From Rummeliibacillus sp044763875 (GTDB lineage Bacteria; Bacillota; Bacilli; Bacillales_A; Planococcaceae), in assembly GCF_044763875.1 (NCBI RefSeq), contig NZ_JBIWGZ010000001.1:62001-126000 (forward strand): a stretch of 64,000 nt of DNA. Reading direction: 5' to 3'. Position numbers and translations under genes: made by a program. The notes below the pieces were generated by a model, which was not told the DNA's origin, made no database searches, and saw only the letters and a list, made by a program, of their open reading frames with translations. Shown in pieces: positions 51,843 to 61,638 of the stretch. How positions within the stretch are numbered: position 1 is the stretch's first letter; each line of letters starts with the position of its first letter.

Positions 51843-53040
51843 AAAAATAAACATGAATTTTGAAAAGTTATCTATTACTACCATATTGTATTCGATATCA
51901 TTATTGTTTATATTTACAAACAATCATAATGCACTAATGATAGCAGATTACTATCAACTATTTGTACTGACAATAATAGTCACACTTTTATCAATGACCA
52001 TTAGAAAAAATCAAATTTTATTGAATAATAGTCATTTAATTATATTAATTTTTTTAATGAATTTTATGATAGTAAATTTATTAACTCCTTTAAAAGTTGA
52101 TAGAGGATATTTTTTAAGTTATTTATTATACATTTGTTTATATCTTGTAATGACTTTACAAAATTATAATGCTAAAGATATATACAATTTAATATCTGCA
52201 TATACTCATTCAGCACTTATCATGGCTTTAATGGTTATTTTGATTAGACATAATTATTATGCTGGAGATTTTTCGTATAGATATACTGTTAAATTTAGGG
52301 GGAATGAAACAATCGATCCTAATTATTTGGCAGCATATATAGTTATACCTGCCCTTTTTGCCTTTAAAAGGTGGTTAATGCCAGTTAAAAAGAATAAGAA
52401 GATATATTATGCCTTTATTACAATTATTATTAGTTTTTCAATCCTTTTGACTGGATCAAGGGCTGCGTTAATTTCCTTATCAATTGGGGCTACTATCATG
52501 TTATATTATTATCTTTTTAAGTATAAAAGAGTTACAGTTAATACTTTAATAAAAATTTTTGTAATTATATTAATTTCGGTAGGATTATTATTGATAGCAA
52601 TAAATATGCTACCCCAAGCAGTTATGTCTAGATTATTTGAATCTTCTTATAATGATGGTAGTAATCAATTGAGAATTTCACATTGGATTGCTGCAATGGA
52701 TTCAATTGGGGAAAAACCAATTTTAGGTTACGGTGCATTAGAAACTAAAAACATTTTGTTATATTCAATACACCATTATGGAGATGTGCATAGCACAATA
52801 CTAAGTTTTTGGTTACAAACAGGGTTAGTGGGTTTACTTTGCATCATTCTTTTGTATATAAGAATCTGGATAGCACTAAAAAAATCTATTATTTTGAAAG
52901 GGATATTGTTAAGTCACATATTTACTTCTTTAATTATTTCTAGCCAATTAACAATTGGACTTTGGACATTATTAATTTTATTAGAAATGATTATTCATGT
53001 AAATAAGAGAGAGAATATAGATTTTATAGATCTTTTATAA
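51835..53040 (+). CDS. O-antigen polymerase/ligase-like protein (Wzy)
   Basis: A 401-residue membrane protein with about ten helices and the Wzy/WaaL-like loop ILLTGSRAALISLSIGATIM after helix 6, plus PILGYGALETKNI in the large periplasmic-type loop. It probably joins repeat units into polymer on the outer face. Such proteins vary greatly, so the call rests on topology, the GSRAA motif and context. It overlaps the preceding gene by 8 bases. Confidence 0.8.
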   Translation: MNEKINMNFEKLSITTILYSISLLFIFTNNHNALMIADYYQLFVLTIIVTLLSMTIRKNQILLNNSHLIILIFLMNFMIVNLLTPLKVDRGYFLSYLLYICLYLVMTLQNYNAKDIYNLISAYTHSALIMALMVILIRHNYYAGDFSYRYTVKFRGNETIDPNYLAAYIVIPALFAFKRWLMPVKKNKKIYYAFITIIISFSILLTGSRAALISLSIGATIMLYYYLFKYKRVTVNTLIKIFVIILISVGLLLIAINMLPQAVMSRLFESSYNDGSNQLRISHWIAAMDSIGEKPILGYGALETKNILLYSIHHYGDVHSTILSFWLQTGLVGLLCIILLYIRIWIALKKSIILKGILLSHIFTSLIISSQLTIGLWTLLILLEMIIHVNKRENIDFIDLL

Positions 53041-53142
53041 AGGGCATTGGATTGCCAATGTAAACCCCGATTCATTAAAAAAATTAATGATTTGAAAATT
53101 AGGGAATTTATCTATTTAACATATTGTAAGCGAGGTAATTGA

Positions 53143-54258
53143 GTGAAAAAAATAAGAATTCTCGTTGTAGGATTATCAAAAAGTATGGGTGGAATAGAGT
53201 CACTGTTTATTAATATAGTGAAGTTTAGCTCTAAGAATATAAAATTTGATTTTCTGATATTTGATAGCTCATGTGAATTTGAAAAAGATTTAATAGAAGA
53301 AAATTGTAATATATATTACTGCACTAGACGTGGAACTAATCCAGTAAAGAGTGCATTAGAACAAAAAAAATTATTTATGGAAATTGGTAAAAGGTATGAT
53401 TTTGTATGGAATAATATTTCGAGTGCAAGTGATATTTTAATTTATTCACTTGCAAAAAAGTACACTGATGCAAAAATAATTAGTCATAGTCATGGTGTAA
53501 ATTTCGAATCGAATAATAATTTAAAAAGGATAATTCATCTTATTTTACACAAATTTAATACTAAAAGTTTAATAGCTAATACAGATTATTATTTTGCCTG
53601 TTCAAAATTGGCAGGAAAATGGTTGTTTCCAACTTGTTCTGAAGATCAAATTGTTGAAATTAAAAATGGTATATGTGTAGATAATTTTAAATTTGATGTT
53701 TCTACTAGGAGTTTGGTACGTAAGAATCTAGGGATCAGTGATAAATTTGTTTTAGGGAATATAGGAAGATTAAGCAAGGTGAAAAACCAGGTTTTTTTAA
53801 TTGAACTTATGGAGCAGTTAGTCAAGGAAAATAAGGATGTAATGTTATTGCTTATTGGTAGTGGAGAAGATTATCGATTACTAAATAGTATGGTTATTAA
53901 AAAAAATTTGGAACAATATGTACGATTTTTAGGCTTGAGAAATGATGTAAATGAAATTTTGCAAGCGGTTGATGTTTTTTTATTACCCTCATTATTTGAA
54001 GGATTCCCTCTATCGTTAGTTGAAGCACAAGCTACAGGTTTAAACTGTATAATATCTGATACTATAACTTTAGATGTAGACTTAACAAATTTAGTTGAAT
54101 TTAAAAAAGTTGAATCTAATCTAAACGAATGGAAACACTGTATTACTACTTTAAAAATGGATCAGTACAGAAGTAAATATGCAAATAAAGTAAAGTACTG
54201 TGGATATGATATAAAGGATACTGTTACTTTTATAGAACGATATTTAACGGAAAAGTAA
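53143..54258 (+). CDS. GT4 glycosyltransferase
   Basis: A 371-residue GT-B fold enzyme: VVGLSKSMGGIESLFINIV at the N-terminus and LGNIGRLSKVKNQVFLIE, then the GT4 donor motif (FLLPSLFEGFPLSLVEAQATG, with the EGFPLSLVEAQ core). It transfers a sugar from a nucleotide donor with retention. GTG start with GCGAGG about 7 bases before. Confidence 0.87.
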   Translation: MKKIRILVVGLSKSMGGIESLFINIVKFSSKNIKFDFLIFDSSCEFEKDLIEENCNIYYCTRRGTNPVKSALEQKKLFMEIGKRYDFVWNNISSASDILIYSLAKKYTDAKIISHSHGVNFESNNNLKRIIHLILHKFNTKSLIANTDYYFACSKLAGKWLFPTCSEDQIVEIKNGICVDNFKFDVSTRSLVRKNLGISDKFVLGNIGRLSKVKNQVFLIELMEQLVKENKDVMLLLIGSGEDYRLLNSMVIKKNLEQYVRFLGLRNDVNEILQAVDVFLLPSLFEGFPLSLVEAQATGLNCIISDTITLDVDLTNLVEFKKVESNLNEWKHCITTLKMDQYRSKYANKVKYCGYDIKDTVTFIERYLTEK

Positions 54259-54409
54259 TATAAGGATTTACGAATATCATTCAATTAAAGAAATTTTAAC
54301 GTTAAAAATAATCGGAAAATTAATAATATTGTGATTTATTAATAAAAATGAAAAGGTATAGGTTTAGGTGTAATTAATAACAATTTAATCAATAGGGAGA
54401 ATCAAATAA

Positions 54410-55372
54410 ATGGAGAACATTTTAGTCAGTATTAGCTGTATTACGTATAATCATGAAAAATATATAGCAGATGCAATTGACAGTTTTTTAATGCAAGTAA
54501 CAAATTTTAATTATGAAATTTTAATTCATGATGATGCTTCTACTGATAGGACGGCAGAAATAATTAAAGAATATGAGAAGAAGTATCCCGATATAATTAA
54601 GCCAATTTATCAGATCGAAAATCTATATTCAAAAGGGATCTCAGTTATTCCATTTAATATAAATAGGGCAAAAGGGAAATATTATGCACTCTGTGAAGGT
54701 GACGATTTTTGGACAGATCCATATAAACTACAAAAGCAAGTAGACTATATGGAAAATCATCCTGAATGTAGCCTATGTGTTCATGGTGGTTATGTTGTTT
54801 CTGCATCAGATAAAAAGGTCCAATATACTAACCGCCCTAATAAAGGAAATAAAATTTTTAATGTTGATGAAATAATTGCAGGTGGCGGTGGGCTTTTTCC
54901 AACGAATTCTATGTTTTATCCAACGGATTTTGCACGAAATAGGCCTTCATTTTTATTAAATGCACCTGTCGGTGACTATCCTTTGGCTATAAATTTATCA
55001 TTGTTGGGTACTGTATTCTACAACGATGAATTAATGTCAGCCTATCGAGTTGGAGATGAAGATTCTTGGACTGCTAGAAATTTATCAACTCCTGAAAAAG
55101 AGAAAAAGCACATCGATGAAATTGCAAATACGTTAGATGAAATAAACCAATATACAGATTATAAATATGAAGAAACTATTAATTGGACTAAGAATTATAA
55201 TCGGTTCTATCTTTTATTAAAGCATCGAAAGTTTAAAGAAGCTAAAAAGGGAGAATTTAAAGACATATACTTAGAATTAGGATTTCGAAGAAAGATAATT
55301 GTTTTTTTTGATCAATATTTCCCTAACATATTAAAATCACTTAAATCAGCAAAAAGGCAGTTGATTAGATGA
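54410..55372 (+). CDS. GT2 glycosyltransferase
   Basis: A 320-residue GT2: VSISCITYNHEKYIADAIDSFLMQ, ILIHDDASTDRTAEII, CEGDDFWTDPYKLQKQ with the DxD-like EGDD, typical of glycosyltransferases close to flippase genes. The C-terminal part is helical (NYNRFYLLLKHRKFKEAKKGE). It overlaps the flippase gene by 4 bases. Confidence 0.87.
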   Translation: MENILVSISCITYNHEKYIADAIDSFLMQVTNFNYEILIHDDASTDRTAEIIKEYEKKYPDIIKPIYQIENLYSKGISVIPFNINRAKGKYYALCEGDDFWTDPYKLQKQVDYMENHPECSLCVHGGYVVSASDKKVQYTNRPNKGNKIFNVDEIIAGGGGLFPTNSMFYPTDFARNRPSFLLNAPVGDYPLAINLSLLGTVFYNDELMSAYRVGDEDSWTARNLSTPEKEKKHIDEIANTLDEINQYTDYKYEETINWTKNYNRFYLLLKHRKFKEAKKGEFKDIYLELGFRRKIIVFFDQYFPNILKSLKSAKRQLIR

Positions 55373-58080
55373 ATGTTGAAATAACAAAAACTAAAGTAAT
55401 TTCTTCACTCTTGTGGAAACTGTTGGAGCGTGGAGGAACACAAGGTATTCAATTCATTGTTACGCTAATTTTAGCTCGTCTTTTATTGCCAGAAGATTTT
55501 GGGTTAATAGTGCTTATAACTATTTTTATTTCAATAGCAGGAATTTTTGTGCAAAGTGGATTTAACACCGCACTAATTCAAAAGAAAGACGCAGATGAAG
55601 TTGATTTTTCATCTATCTTTTATTTGAGCTTAATTGTTGCATGCGTTCTATATTTAATTCTTTTTATTACAGCTCCTTTCATCGCTTCTTTCTTTGAAAA
55701 GCCAGATTTTTCATCTGTACTTAGAGTTTTATCATTCTCTTTATTTTTAGGGGCATTCAACTCAATCCAGGTAGCAATTATCGAACGAAATTTGCAATTT
55801 AAAAAACTATTCTTTAGTAGCTTTGGTGCTATTGTTGCTTCTGGAATAGTTGGGATTGTCATGGCATACGCTCATTTGGGAGTATGGGCTTTGGTTGGGC
55901 AACAATTAACGAATCAGTTGATCGTTTTGATTATTTTATGGTTTACATTAAAATGGAGACCCAGATTAGTATTTTCAATTAAAAGAATTAAAAATTTATT
56001 CGCTTTTAGCTGGAAGTTGTTAGCAGCGGCTTTATTAGATTCATTATATTTTAACTTATGTAATCTTATAGTTGGAAAGTTGTTTAGCCCCACTATGCTT
56101 GGTTTTTACAATAGAGGAGAACAATTTCCAAATCTTATTGTTACTAACATAGATGGATCAATCCATTCGGTTATGTTTCCTACTTTATCATCATACCAAG
56201 ATAATGTGCAGAGGATTAAAGAAATTATACGCAGATCAATTATGACAAGTTCATTCTTAATATTTCCTACTATGGTTGGACTTGCTATTATTGCAGATCC
56301 ATTAGTAAGGCTTTTATTAACTGAAAAGTGGTTACCTGCAGTCCCATTTTTGCAAATATATTGTGCTATTTATGCATTATGGCCTATCCACACTACCAAT
56401 TTACAAGTAATAAATGCTTTAGGGCGAAGTGATTTATTTTTTAAAATCGAAATTGTAAAGAAAGTACTTAGCCTAATTATTTTAGCGATAAGTATCCCAT
56501 TTGGTATATTTGGAATAGTTTGGGGAGGAGTTGTAAGTGGAATATTTTCAACTTTTATTAACACCTATCCTAATATAAAGCTTATTAACTATGGCTATAA
56601 AGAACAATGGAGAGATATAATGCCATCGCTTTTTTTATCACTTGTGATGGGAACGGTTATATACACTATTAATTGGTTTGAAATTCCAGCTTTATTAAAG
56701 ATTATTATTCAAGTAATTGTAGGAATTATATTGTATCTATTATTAGCCAAGGTACTAAAAATGGAATGTTTTACTTATCTATTATCTACTTTGAATGAAA
56801 TGTTAAGAAGTAAAAAGAAAACAAAAATAATAAATAAAGAGGTGCAAAAAATGAAAAGACTGTTAGTATTGAATGGAAACTATACCCAAATTCCAGCTAT
56901 TAAAAAATCAAGAGAAATGGGGCATTATGTAATCACTTGTGACAATTTAGAAGAAAACCCAGGTCATAAATATGCACATGAATACCACAATGTTAGCTAT
57001 ACCGATAGAGAAGGTGTATTAGATTTAGCAAAATCTTTAAAAATAGATGGTATCGTTTGTTTTGCAACTGATGCAGCAGCTCCGACAGTTGCTTATGTTG
57101 CCGAAAAACTAGGTCTTCCATCAAATCCATTTAAATCTGTTGATATTATTACGAATAAGGATAAATTTCGATTGTTTTTGGAAGAAAATAATTTTAGCGT
57201 TCCGAAAGCTGGAGGGTATAACACTTTTGAAGAAGCTAAAAATGATTTTCATAACTTTAAAATGCCAGTAATGATAAAACCTGTTGATTCTTCAGCAAGT
57301 AGAGGAGTTTCAAAAATAGATTCAATTGACCTTCTTCAAGAAAAGGTGGAAAATGCTTTAAGCTTTTCATTAGTCAAACGTTTTATTATTGAAGAATATA
57401 TAGAAAAGCAGGGTTATCAGGTAGAAGGAGATGTATTTTCTGTGAATGGTAAATTAGTATTTCACTGTTTTGCTAATGGACATTTCATAGCAAAATATTT
57501 AAATCCAGTTAATTCATTTGCAGCGACTGGACCGAGTTGGCCTTCGACCATGCCTGAACATATTCAGAATAAAATTCATGAAGAAATTCAAAGACTGTTA
57601 AATTTATTAGATATGAAAACGGGGCCCTGTAACTTTGATATTCAAATCGACGCTCATGAAAATGTTTATTTTTTAGATATGGGCGCACGAAATGGTGGGC
57701 ACTTAATTCCATACGTTACAAAATATGCAACAGATGTTGACATGATTGAGTATACAATAAAGGCAGCATTGGGCGAAGAGTGTAGTGATTTAACTATGGT
57801 TGAACCAAATGGATATTGGTCTGCCTACTTAATTAATAGTCAGAAAAGTGGGGAATTTAAAGAGGTTAAAATTGATGATCAATTTATAAAAAGTAATATT
57901 GTTGAATATGACTTAAAAGTAAAAGCGGGTGATTCAATTTCTGCGTATATTGGTTCTAATGCAATACTTGGGACAATGATATTAAAATTTTCATCAATGG
58001 ATGAGATGTTAGATAAGATGGATAACATAACTAATTGGGTAAAAGTGATAGTTGAAGATTCATTAGTGACAAACAGTTGA
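55369..58080 (+). CDS. flippase (Wzx)-ATP-grasp fusion
   Basis: A 903-residue frame made of two whole proteins. Residues 1-480 are a MATE/Wzx-like polysaccharide flippase with about 12-14 helices (LLWKLLERGGTQGIQFIVTLILARLL). Residues 495-903 are an ATP-grasp ligase: N-terminal MKRLLVLNGNYTQ, PVMIKPVDSSASRGVSKID (ATP lysine and loop) and DMGARNGGHLIPYVTK (metal/ATP site). An internal AAAGAGGTG (56836-56844) and ATG 56851 begin the ligase exactly where the linker ends, and both other frames have stops there (56828-56830, 56835-56837), so a one-base change in an A-run may have joined two genes. The ligase may also be translated alone. Confidence 0.82.
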   Translation: MNVEITKTKVISSLLWKLLERGGTQGIQFIVTLILARLLLPEDFGLIVLITIFISIAGIFVQSGFNTALIQKKDADEVDFSSIFYLSLIVACVLYLILFITAPFIASFFEKPDFSSVLRVLSFSLFLGAFNSIQVAIIERNLQFKKLFFSSFGAIVASGIVGIVMAYAHLGVWALVGQQLTNQLIVLIILWFTLKWRPRLVFSIKRIKNLFAFSWKLLAAALLDSLYFNLCNLIVGKLFSPTMLGFYNRGEQFPNLIVTNIDGSIHSVMFPTLSSYQDNVQRIKEIIRRSIMTSSFLIFPTMVGLAIIADPLVRLLLTEKWLPAVPFLQIYCAIYALWPIHTTNLQVINALGRSDLFFKIEIVKKVLSLIILAISIPFGIFGIVWGGVVSGIFSTFINTYPNIKLINYGYKEQWRDIMPSLFLSLVMGTVIYTINWFEIPALLKIIIQVIVGIILYLLLAKVLKMECFTYLLSTLNEMLRSKKKTKIINKEVQKMKRLLVLNGNYTQIPAIKKSREMGHYVITCDNLEENPGHKYAHEYHNVSYTDREGVLDLAKSLKIDGIVCFATDAAAPTVAYVAEKLGLPSNPFKSVDIITNKDKFRLFLEENNFSVPKAGGYNTFEEAKNDFHNFKMPVMIKPVDSSASRGVSKIDSIDLLQEKVENALSFSLVKRFIIEEYIEKQGYQVEGDVFSVNGKLVFHCFANGHFIAKYLNPVNSFAATGPSWPSTMPEHIQNKIHEEIQRLLNLLDMKTGPCNFDIQIDAHENVYFLDMGARNGGHLIPYVTKYATDVDMIEYTIKAALGEECSDLTMVEPNGYWSAYLINSQKSGEFKEVKIDDQFIKSNIVEYDLKVKAGDSISAYIGSNAILGTMILKFSSMDEMLDKMDNITNWVKVIVEDSLVTNS

Positions 58081-58200
58081 AGATTTTATATTGAGAAGAT
58101 ATTTAATGAATTTATTAGATGAAATTTGTAGTTATATTTAAATTAGCATACAAAATAAAGAGCTACATCGTTCAAAAAAATGTAATAAGGGGAAATTACC

Positions 58201-59424
58201 ATGAAAAAACTTTTAATGTTAGGCGGCTCACACTTCCAAGTCCCTTCAATAAAAACAGCAAAAGAAATGGGACATTATGTTATCACTTGTGATTATTTAG
58301 AAGATAACCCTGGACATAAATATGCCCACGAATACTACAATGTTAGTACTACTGATAAAGAATCTGTCTTAACTTTGGCGAAATCATTAAAAGTGGATGG
58401 AATTGTTTGCTATGCATCCGATCCCGCTGCTCCTACAGCAGCTTATGTTGCTGAGAAGTTAGGATTACCCACAAACCCGTATGAGTCTGTTGAAATACTA
58501 AATAATAAAGATTTATATAGAGATTTTTTAGCTAAAAATGGGTTTAATGTTCCAAAAGCAAAAGGATATCAATCAATTGAAGAAGCAAAAGTTGACTTTC
58601 ATCAATTTAAAATGCCAGTTATGATAAAACCGGTTGATTCATCAGGAAGTAAAGGTGTTTCTAAAATAGATTCTATCAATTTACTTCAGGAAAAAGTTGA
58701 ATATGCATTGAGCTTTTCAAGATCAAAGAGATTTATTATAGAAGAATTTGTCGAGAAATTCGGTTATCAAATTGCAGGTGATGGTTTTTCTGTAAATGGT
58801 AGACTTGTATTTAGATGTTTTGCAAATCAACACTTTGATACGGATTCAAAACATCCATTTGTTCCTATCGGAAATAGTTGGCCATATTTTATGCCTGAAC
58901 ATGTTCACGAAAAAATTCAAAATGAAATTCAAAGAGCCCTTCAATTGTTAAATATGAAAACGGGAGCATATAATTTTGATATTCGAATTGATGATAAAGA
59001 AAAAGTCTATTTGATGGAGATTGCTCCACGGAACGGTGGGAATTTGATTCCTCAGGTAACAAAATACGCAACTGATGTTGATATGGTTGAATATACAATT
59101 AAAGCAGCCTTAGGAGAAGATTGTAGTGATTTGAAATTAATCAAACCTGATGGATATTGGGCTTGTTACGTAATTCATAGTCAAAAAAGCGGCATATTTA
59201 AAGAAATTATTATCGACAATGATATTCAAGAAAATAATATAGTAGAGTACGAACTTTTTATAAAATCAGGAGAAAAAATTACTGGATTTACAGGCTCTAA
59301 TGAGACGCTGGGAATGATGATTTTAAAATTTTCTTCATTGAATGAAATGCTAGAAAAAATGGACAATATGGCAAATTGGGTCAATCTTGTTGTTGATAAC
59401 AATGAATTGTTGAATACTAATTAA
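58201..59424 (+). CDS. ATP-grasp ligase, paralogue of the fused domain
   Basis: A 407-residue ATP-grasp protein with the same order as the fused domain: MKKLLMLGGSHFQVPSI, VDGIVCYASDPAAP, MPVMIKPVDSSGSKGVSKID, EIAPRNGGNLIPQVTKYATDVDMVEYT. It is about two-thirds identical by eye to the fused copy. The family (CarB/PurK-like fold, D-Ala ligase-like activity) joins a carboxylate to an amine or other nucleophile with ATP. In a polysaccharide cluster with aminotransferases it may put an amino acid or other acid on an amino sugar. GGGGAAA precedes ATG. Confidence 0.85.
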   Translation: MKKLLMLGGSHFQVPSIKTAKEMGHYVITCDYLEDNPGHKYAHEYYNVSTTDKESVLTLAKSLKVDGIVCYASDPAAPTAAYVAEKLGLPTNPYESVEILNNKDLYRDFLAKNGFNVPKAKGYQSIEEAKVDFHQFKMPVMIKPVDSSGSKGVSKIDSINLLQEKVEYALSFSRSKRFIIEEFVEKFGYQIAGDGFSVNGRLVFRCFANQHFDTDSKHPFVPIGNSWPYFMPEHVHEKIQNEIQRALQLLNMKTGAYNFDIRIDDKEKVYLMEIAPRNGGNLIPQVTKYATDVDMVEYTIKAALGEDCSDLKLIKPDGYWACYVIHSQKSGIFKEIIIDNDIQENNIVEYELFIKSGEKITGFTGSNETLGMMILKFSSLNEMLEKMDNMANWVNLVVDNNELLNTN

Positions 59425-59448
59425 TCTAAATTATCTATCATTGATATC

Positions 59449-59538
59449 ATGATGTTTAATGAACCAGAGAAAATTAAAGAAATGCTGAATCAATATGAGT
59501 TACTTGAAAATAAAATATTAAAAGAAGAGTTCTCATAA
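59449..59538 (+). CDS. short open frame, possibly a gene remnant
   Basis: A 29-codon frame reading MMFNEPEKIKEMLNQYE then LLENKILKEEFS. It is charged and helical like the C-terminus of a larger protein, with no ribosome-binding site. It may be the tail of a gene lost between the ATP-grasp and aminotransferase genes. Weak call. Confidence 0.25.
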   Translation: MMFNEPEKIKEMLNQYELLENKILKEEFS

Positions 59539-59542
59539 TCAA

Positions 59543-59609
59543 CCTCAAATCATACTATATTGATAAATCAATAAATCTATCAAAAGTACTATCAATATAG
59601 AATGTGAGG
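59543..59609 (+). promoter_or_regulatory. leader hairpin before aminotransferase gene
   Basis: CTATATTGATA (59555-59565) and TATCAATATAG (59590-59600) are an exact 11-base inverted repeat; CCTCA and TGAGG lie outside; an inner TTGATA and TATCAA pair offers a second fold. It might control expression of the dTDP-sugar genes. Confidence 0.4.
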
Positions 59610-59620
59610 TAAAAACTATA

Positions 59621-60727
59621 ATGCCCAAACCAATCCAAGTAACAAAATCCTCAATCCCTCCATACGAACAATTTATTGAAGAAATTAAAGATCTATGGGA
59701 GAGCCATTGGCTAACGAATATGGGAATCAAACACCAAAAGTTAGAACATGAACTAGCATACTATTTAGATACGCCAAATATCTCCCTTTTTTCAAATGGA
59801 CATCTTGCTTTAGAGAGTTCACTTTCCGCATTCAATTTAAGCGGAGAAGTGATAACCACACCTTTCACCTTTGCCTCGACAACTCAGGCTATTGTTCGAA
59901 ATGGCCTAGAGCCCGTTTTTTGTGATATTACCCCCGACGACTACACTATCCAAATTGATCAACTTGAAAGTTTGATTACAGATAAAACCACTGCAATTGT
60001 CCCAGTTCATGTATATGGGAATATTTGTGATGTGAAAGAAATTGAAAGAATCGCAAAAAAGTATAATCTAAAAGTCATCTATGATGCAGCACATGCTTTC
60101 GGGATTACAGTTAATGGAGAGAGTATTGCAAATTTTGGTGATGCCTCTATGTTTAGCTTTCATGCGACGAAAGTGTTTAACACCATTGAAGGCGGCGCAT
60201 TGACTTTTAAAGACCCACAACTTAAATCAGTATTAAATGCATATAAAAACTTTGGAATGACAGGACCAGAGTCTGTCGAGTATGTTGGTGGAAATGCGAA
60301 AATGAATGAATTCCAAGCTGCGATGGGACTTTGCAATCTTCGAAATGTTGATGAAGAGATTGAAAAAAGACAATTAGTTTTTGAAAGATATATTGAGCAG
60401 TTGAGTGAAATCAAGGGTATTAAACTGCCATTTATTCAACAAGGAGTAAAAAGTAATTATGCTTATTTCCCAGTTGTTTTTGATCAACATAAATTTACTA
60501 GAGATGAAGTGTGTGAACTGTTAAAGGAACAAAATATATTTGCTAGAAAATATTTTTATCCACTAACAAATAGTTTTAAATGTTTTGGAGATAGATTTAA
60601 TCCGGATGATACACCGATGGCGAAATATATCGCTGACCGAGTACTAACCTTACCTCTTTATGCAGATCTAGCATTAGAAGATGTTGATCAAATTTGTAGA
60701 ATCATAAAAGGGGGAAGTATTCGATGA
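59621..60727 (+). CDS. DegT/DnrJ/EryC1 dTDP-sugar aminotransferase
   Basis: A 368-residue PLP aminotransferase: SHWLTNMGIKHQKLE, TPFTFASTTQAIV, YDAAHAFGI and PLP lysine in FSFHATKVFNTIEGG. It is followed by rfbA and rfbB (4-base overlap with rfbA), so its substrate is most likely dTDP-4-keto-6-deoxyglucose, giving dTDP-4-amino-4,6-dideoxyglucose or -galactose (VioA/WecE type). There are no rfbC/rfbD genes here, so rhamnose is not the product of this set. The GTGAGG site lies before ATG. Confidence 0.87.
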   Translation: MPKPIQVTKSSIPPYEQFIEEIKDLWESHWLTNMGIKHQKLEHELAYYLDTPNISLFSNGHLALESSLSAFNLSGEVITTPFTFASTTQAIVRNGLEPVFCDITPDDYTIQIDQLESLITDKTTAIVPVHVYGNICDVKEIERIAKKYNLKVIYDAAHAFGITVNGESIANFGDASMFSFHATKVFNTIEGGALTFKDPQLKSVLNAYKNFGMTGPESVEYVGGNAKMNEFQAAMGLCNLRNVDEEIEKRQLVFERYIEQLSEIKGIKLPFIQQGVKSNYAYFPVVFDQHKFTRDEVCELLKEQNIFARKYFYPLTNSFKCFGDRFNPDDTPMAKYIADRVLTLPLYADLALEDVDQICRIIKGGSIR

Positions 60728-61611
60728 AAGGGATTATTTTAGCTGGGGGATCAGGAACAAGGCTTTATCCATTGACCAAAGCGGTATCGAAACAAATGCT
60801 GCCCGTGTATGATAAACCGATGATTTATTACCCATTATCTGTCTTAATGCTTGCAGGTATTAAGGAGATTCTTATTATCTCTACGCCAAGAGATATTATT
60901 AGTTTTCAGGAGCTGCTAGGGGATGGTAGCAACCTTGGAATCAAACTTGAGTATGCAATTCAAGCGGAACCAAATGGATTATCTGAAGCATTTATTATTG
61001 GGGAAGAGTTTATTGGAAATTCATCAGTAGCCTTAGTATTGGGGGATAATATTTTTTACGGCTCTAATTTTGGTCAGAGATTACAAGAAGCGGCTGCCTT
61101 AACAAGTGGTGGCATTATTTTTGGCTGTTATGTAAAAGATCCACGTGCATACGGAGTAATTGAAGTAGATGAAAATCGAAATGCTATTTCAATAGAAGAA
61201 AAGCCTGAGTTTCCAAAGTCTTCATATGCTGTACCAGGATTATACTTCTTTGATAACGATGTAATAGAAATCGCCAAAAATGTTCAACCTTCTGAACGTG
61301 GCGAAAAAGAAATCACCTCAATTATCGAATATTACATGAAAAGACAAAAGCTAAAAGTAGAAATTATGGGAAGAGGCTTAGCGTGGTTGGACACTGGCAC
61401 TCATGATTCATTGCAACAGGCTTCGAATTTCGTTGAGGCTATCCAAAAACGGCAAGGCATGTACATTGCATGTATTGAAGAAATTGCTTTTAGAAGAGGG
61501 TATATTACGCAAGCACAATTATTAAGTCTCGCTGAACCTCTCATGAAAACGGAATACGGTCAATATTTAGTAGATATTGCACATCAGCCATTAGAAAAAA
61601 TATTAATATAG
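60724..61611 (+). CDS. rfbA: glucose-1-phosphate thymidylyltransferase
   Basis: A 295-residue RmlA: LAGGSGTRLYPLTKAVSKQMLPVYDKPMIYYPLS, LGDNIFYG, EEKPEFPKSSYAVPGLYF, GRGLAWLDTGTHDSLQQA. It makes dTDP-glucose. ATG 60724 overlaps the previous stop by 4 bases. Confidence 0.95.
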   Translation: MKGIILAGGSGTRLYPLTKAVSKQMLPVYDKPMIYYPLSVLMLAGIKEILIISTPRDIISFQELLGDGSNLGIKLEYAIQAEPNGLSEAFIIGEEFIGNSSVALVLGDNIFYGSNFGQRLQEAAALTSGGIIFGCYVKDPRAYGVIEVDENRNAISIEEKPEFPKSSYAVPGLYFFDNDVIEIAKNVQPSERGEKEITSIIEYYMKRQKLKVEIMGRGLAWLDTGTHDSLQQASNFVEAIQKRQGMYIACIEEIAFRRGYITQAQLLSLAEPLMKTEYGQYLVDIAHQPLEKILI

Positions 61612-61638
61612 AGAATTGTTGGGATGAGGTGAGATTGT

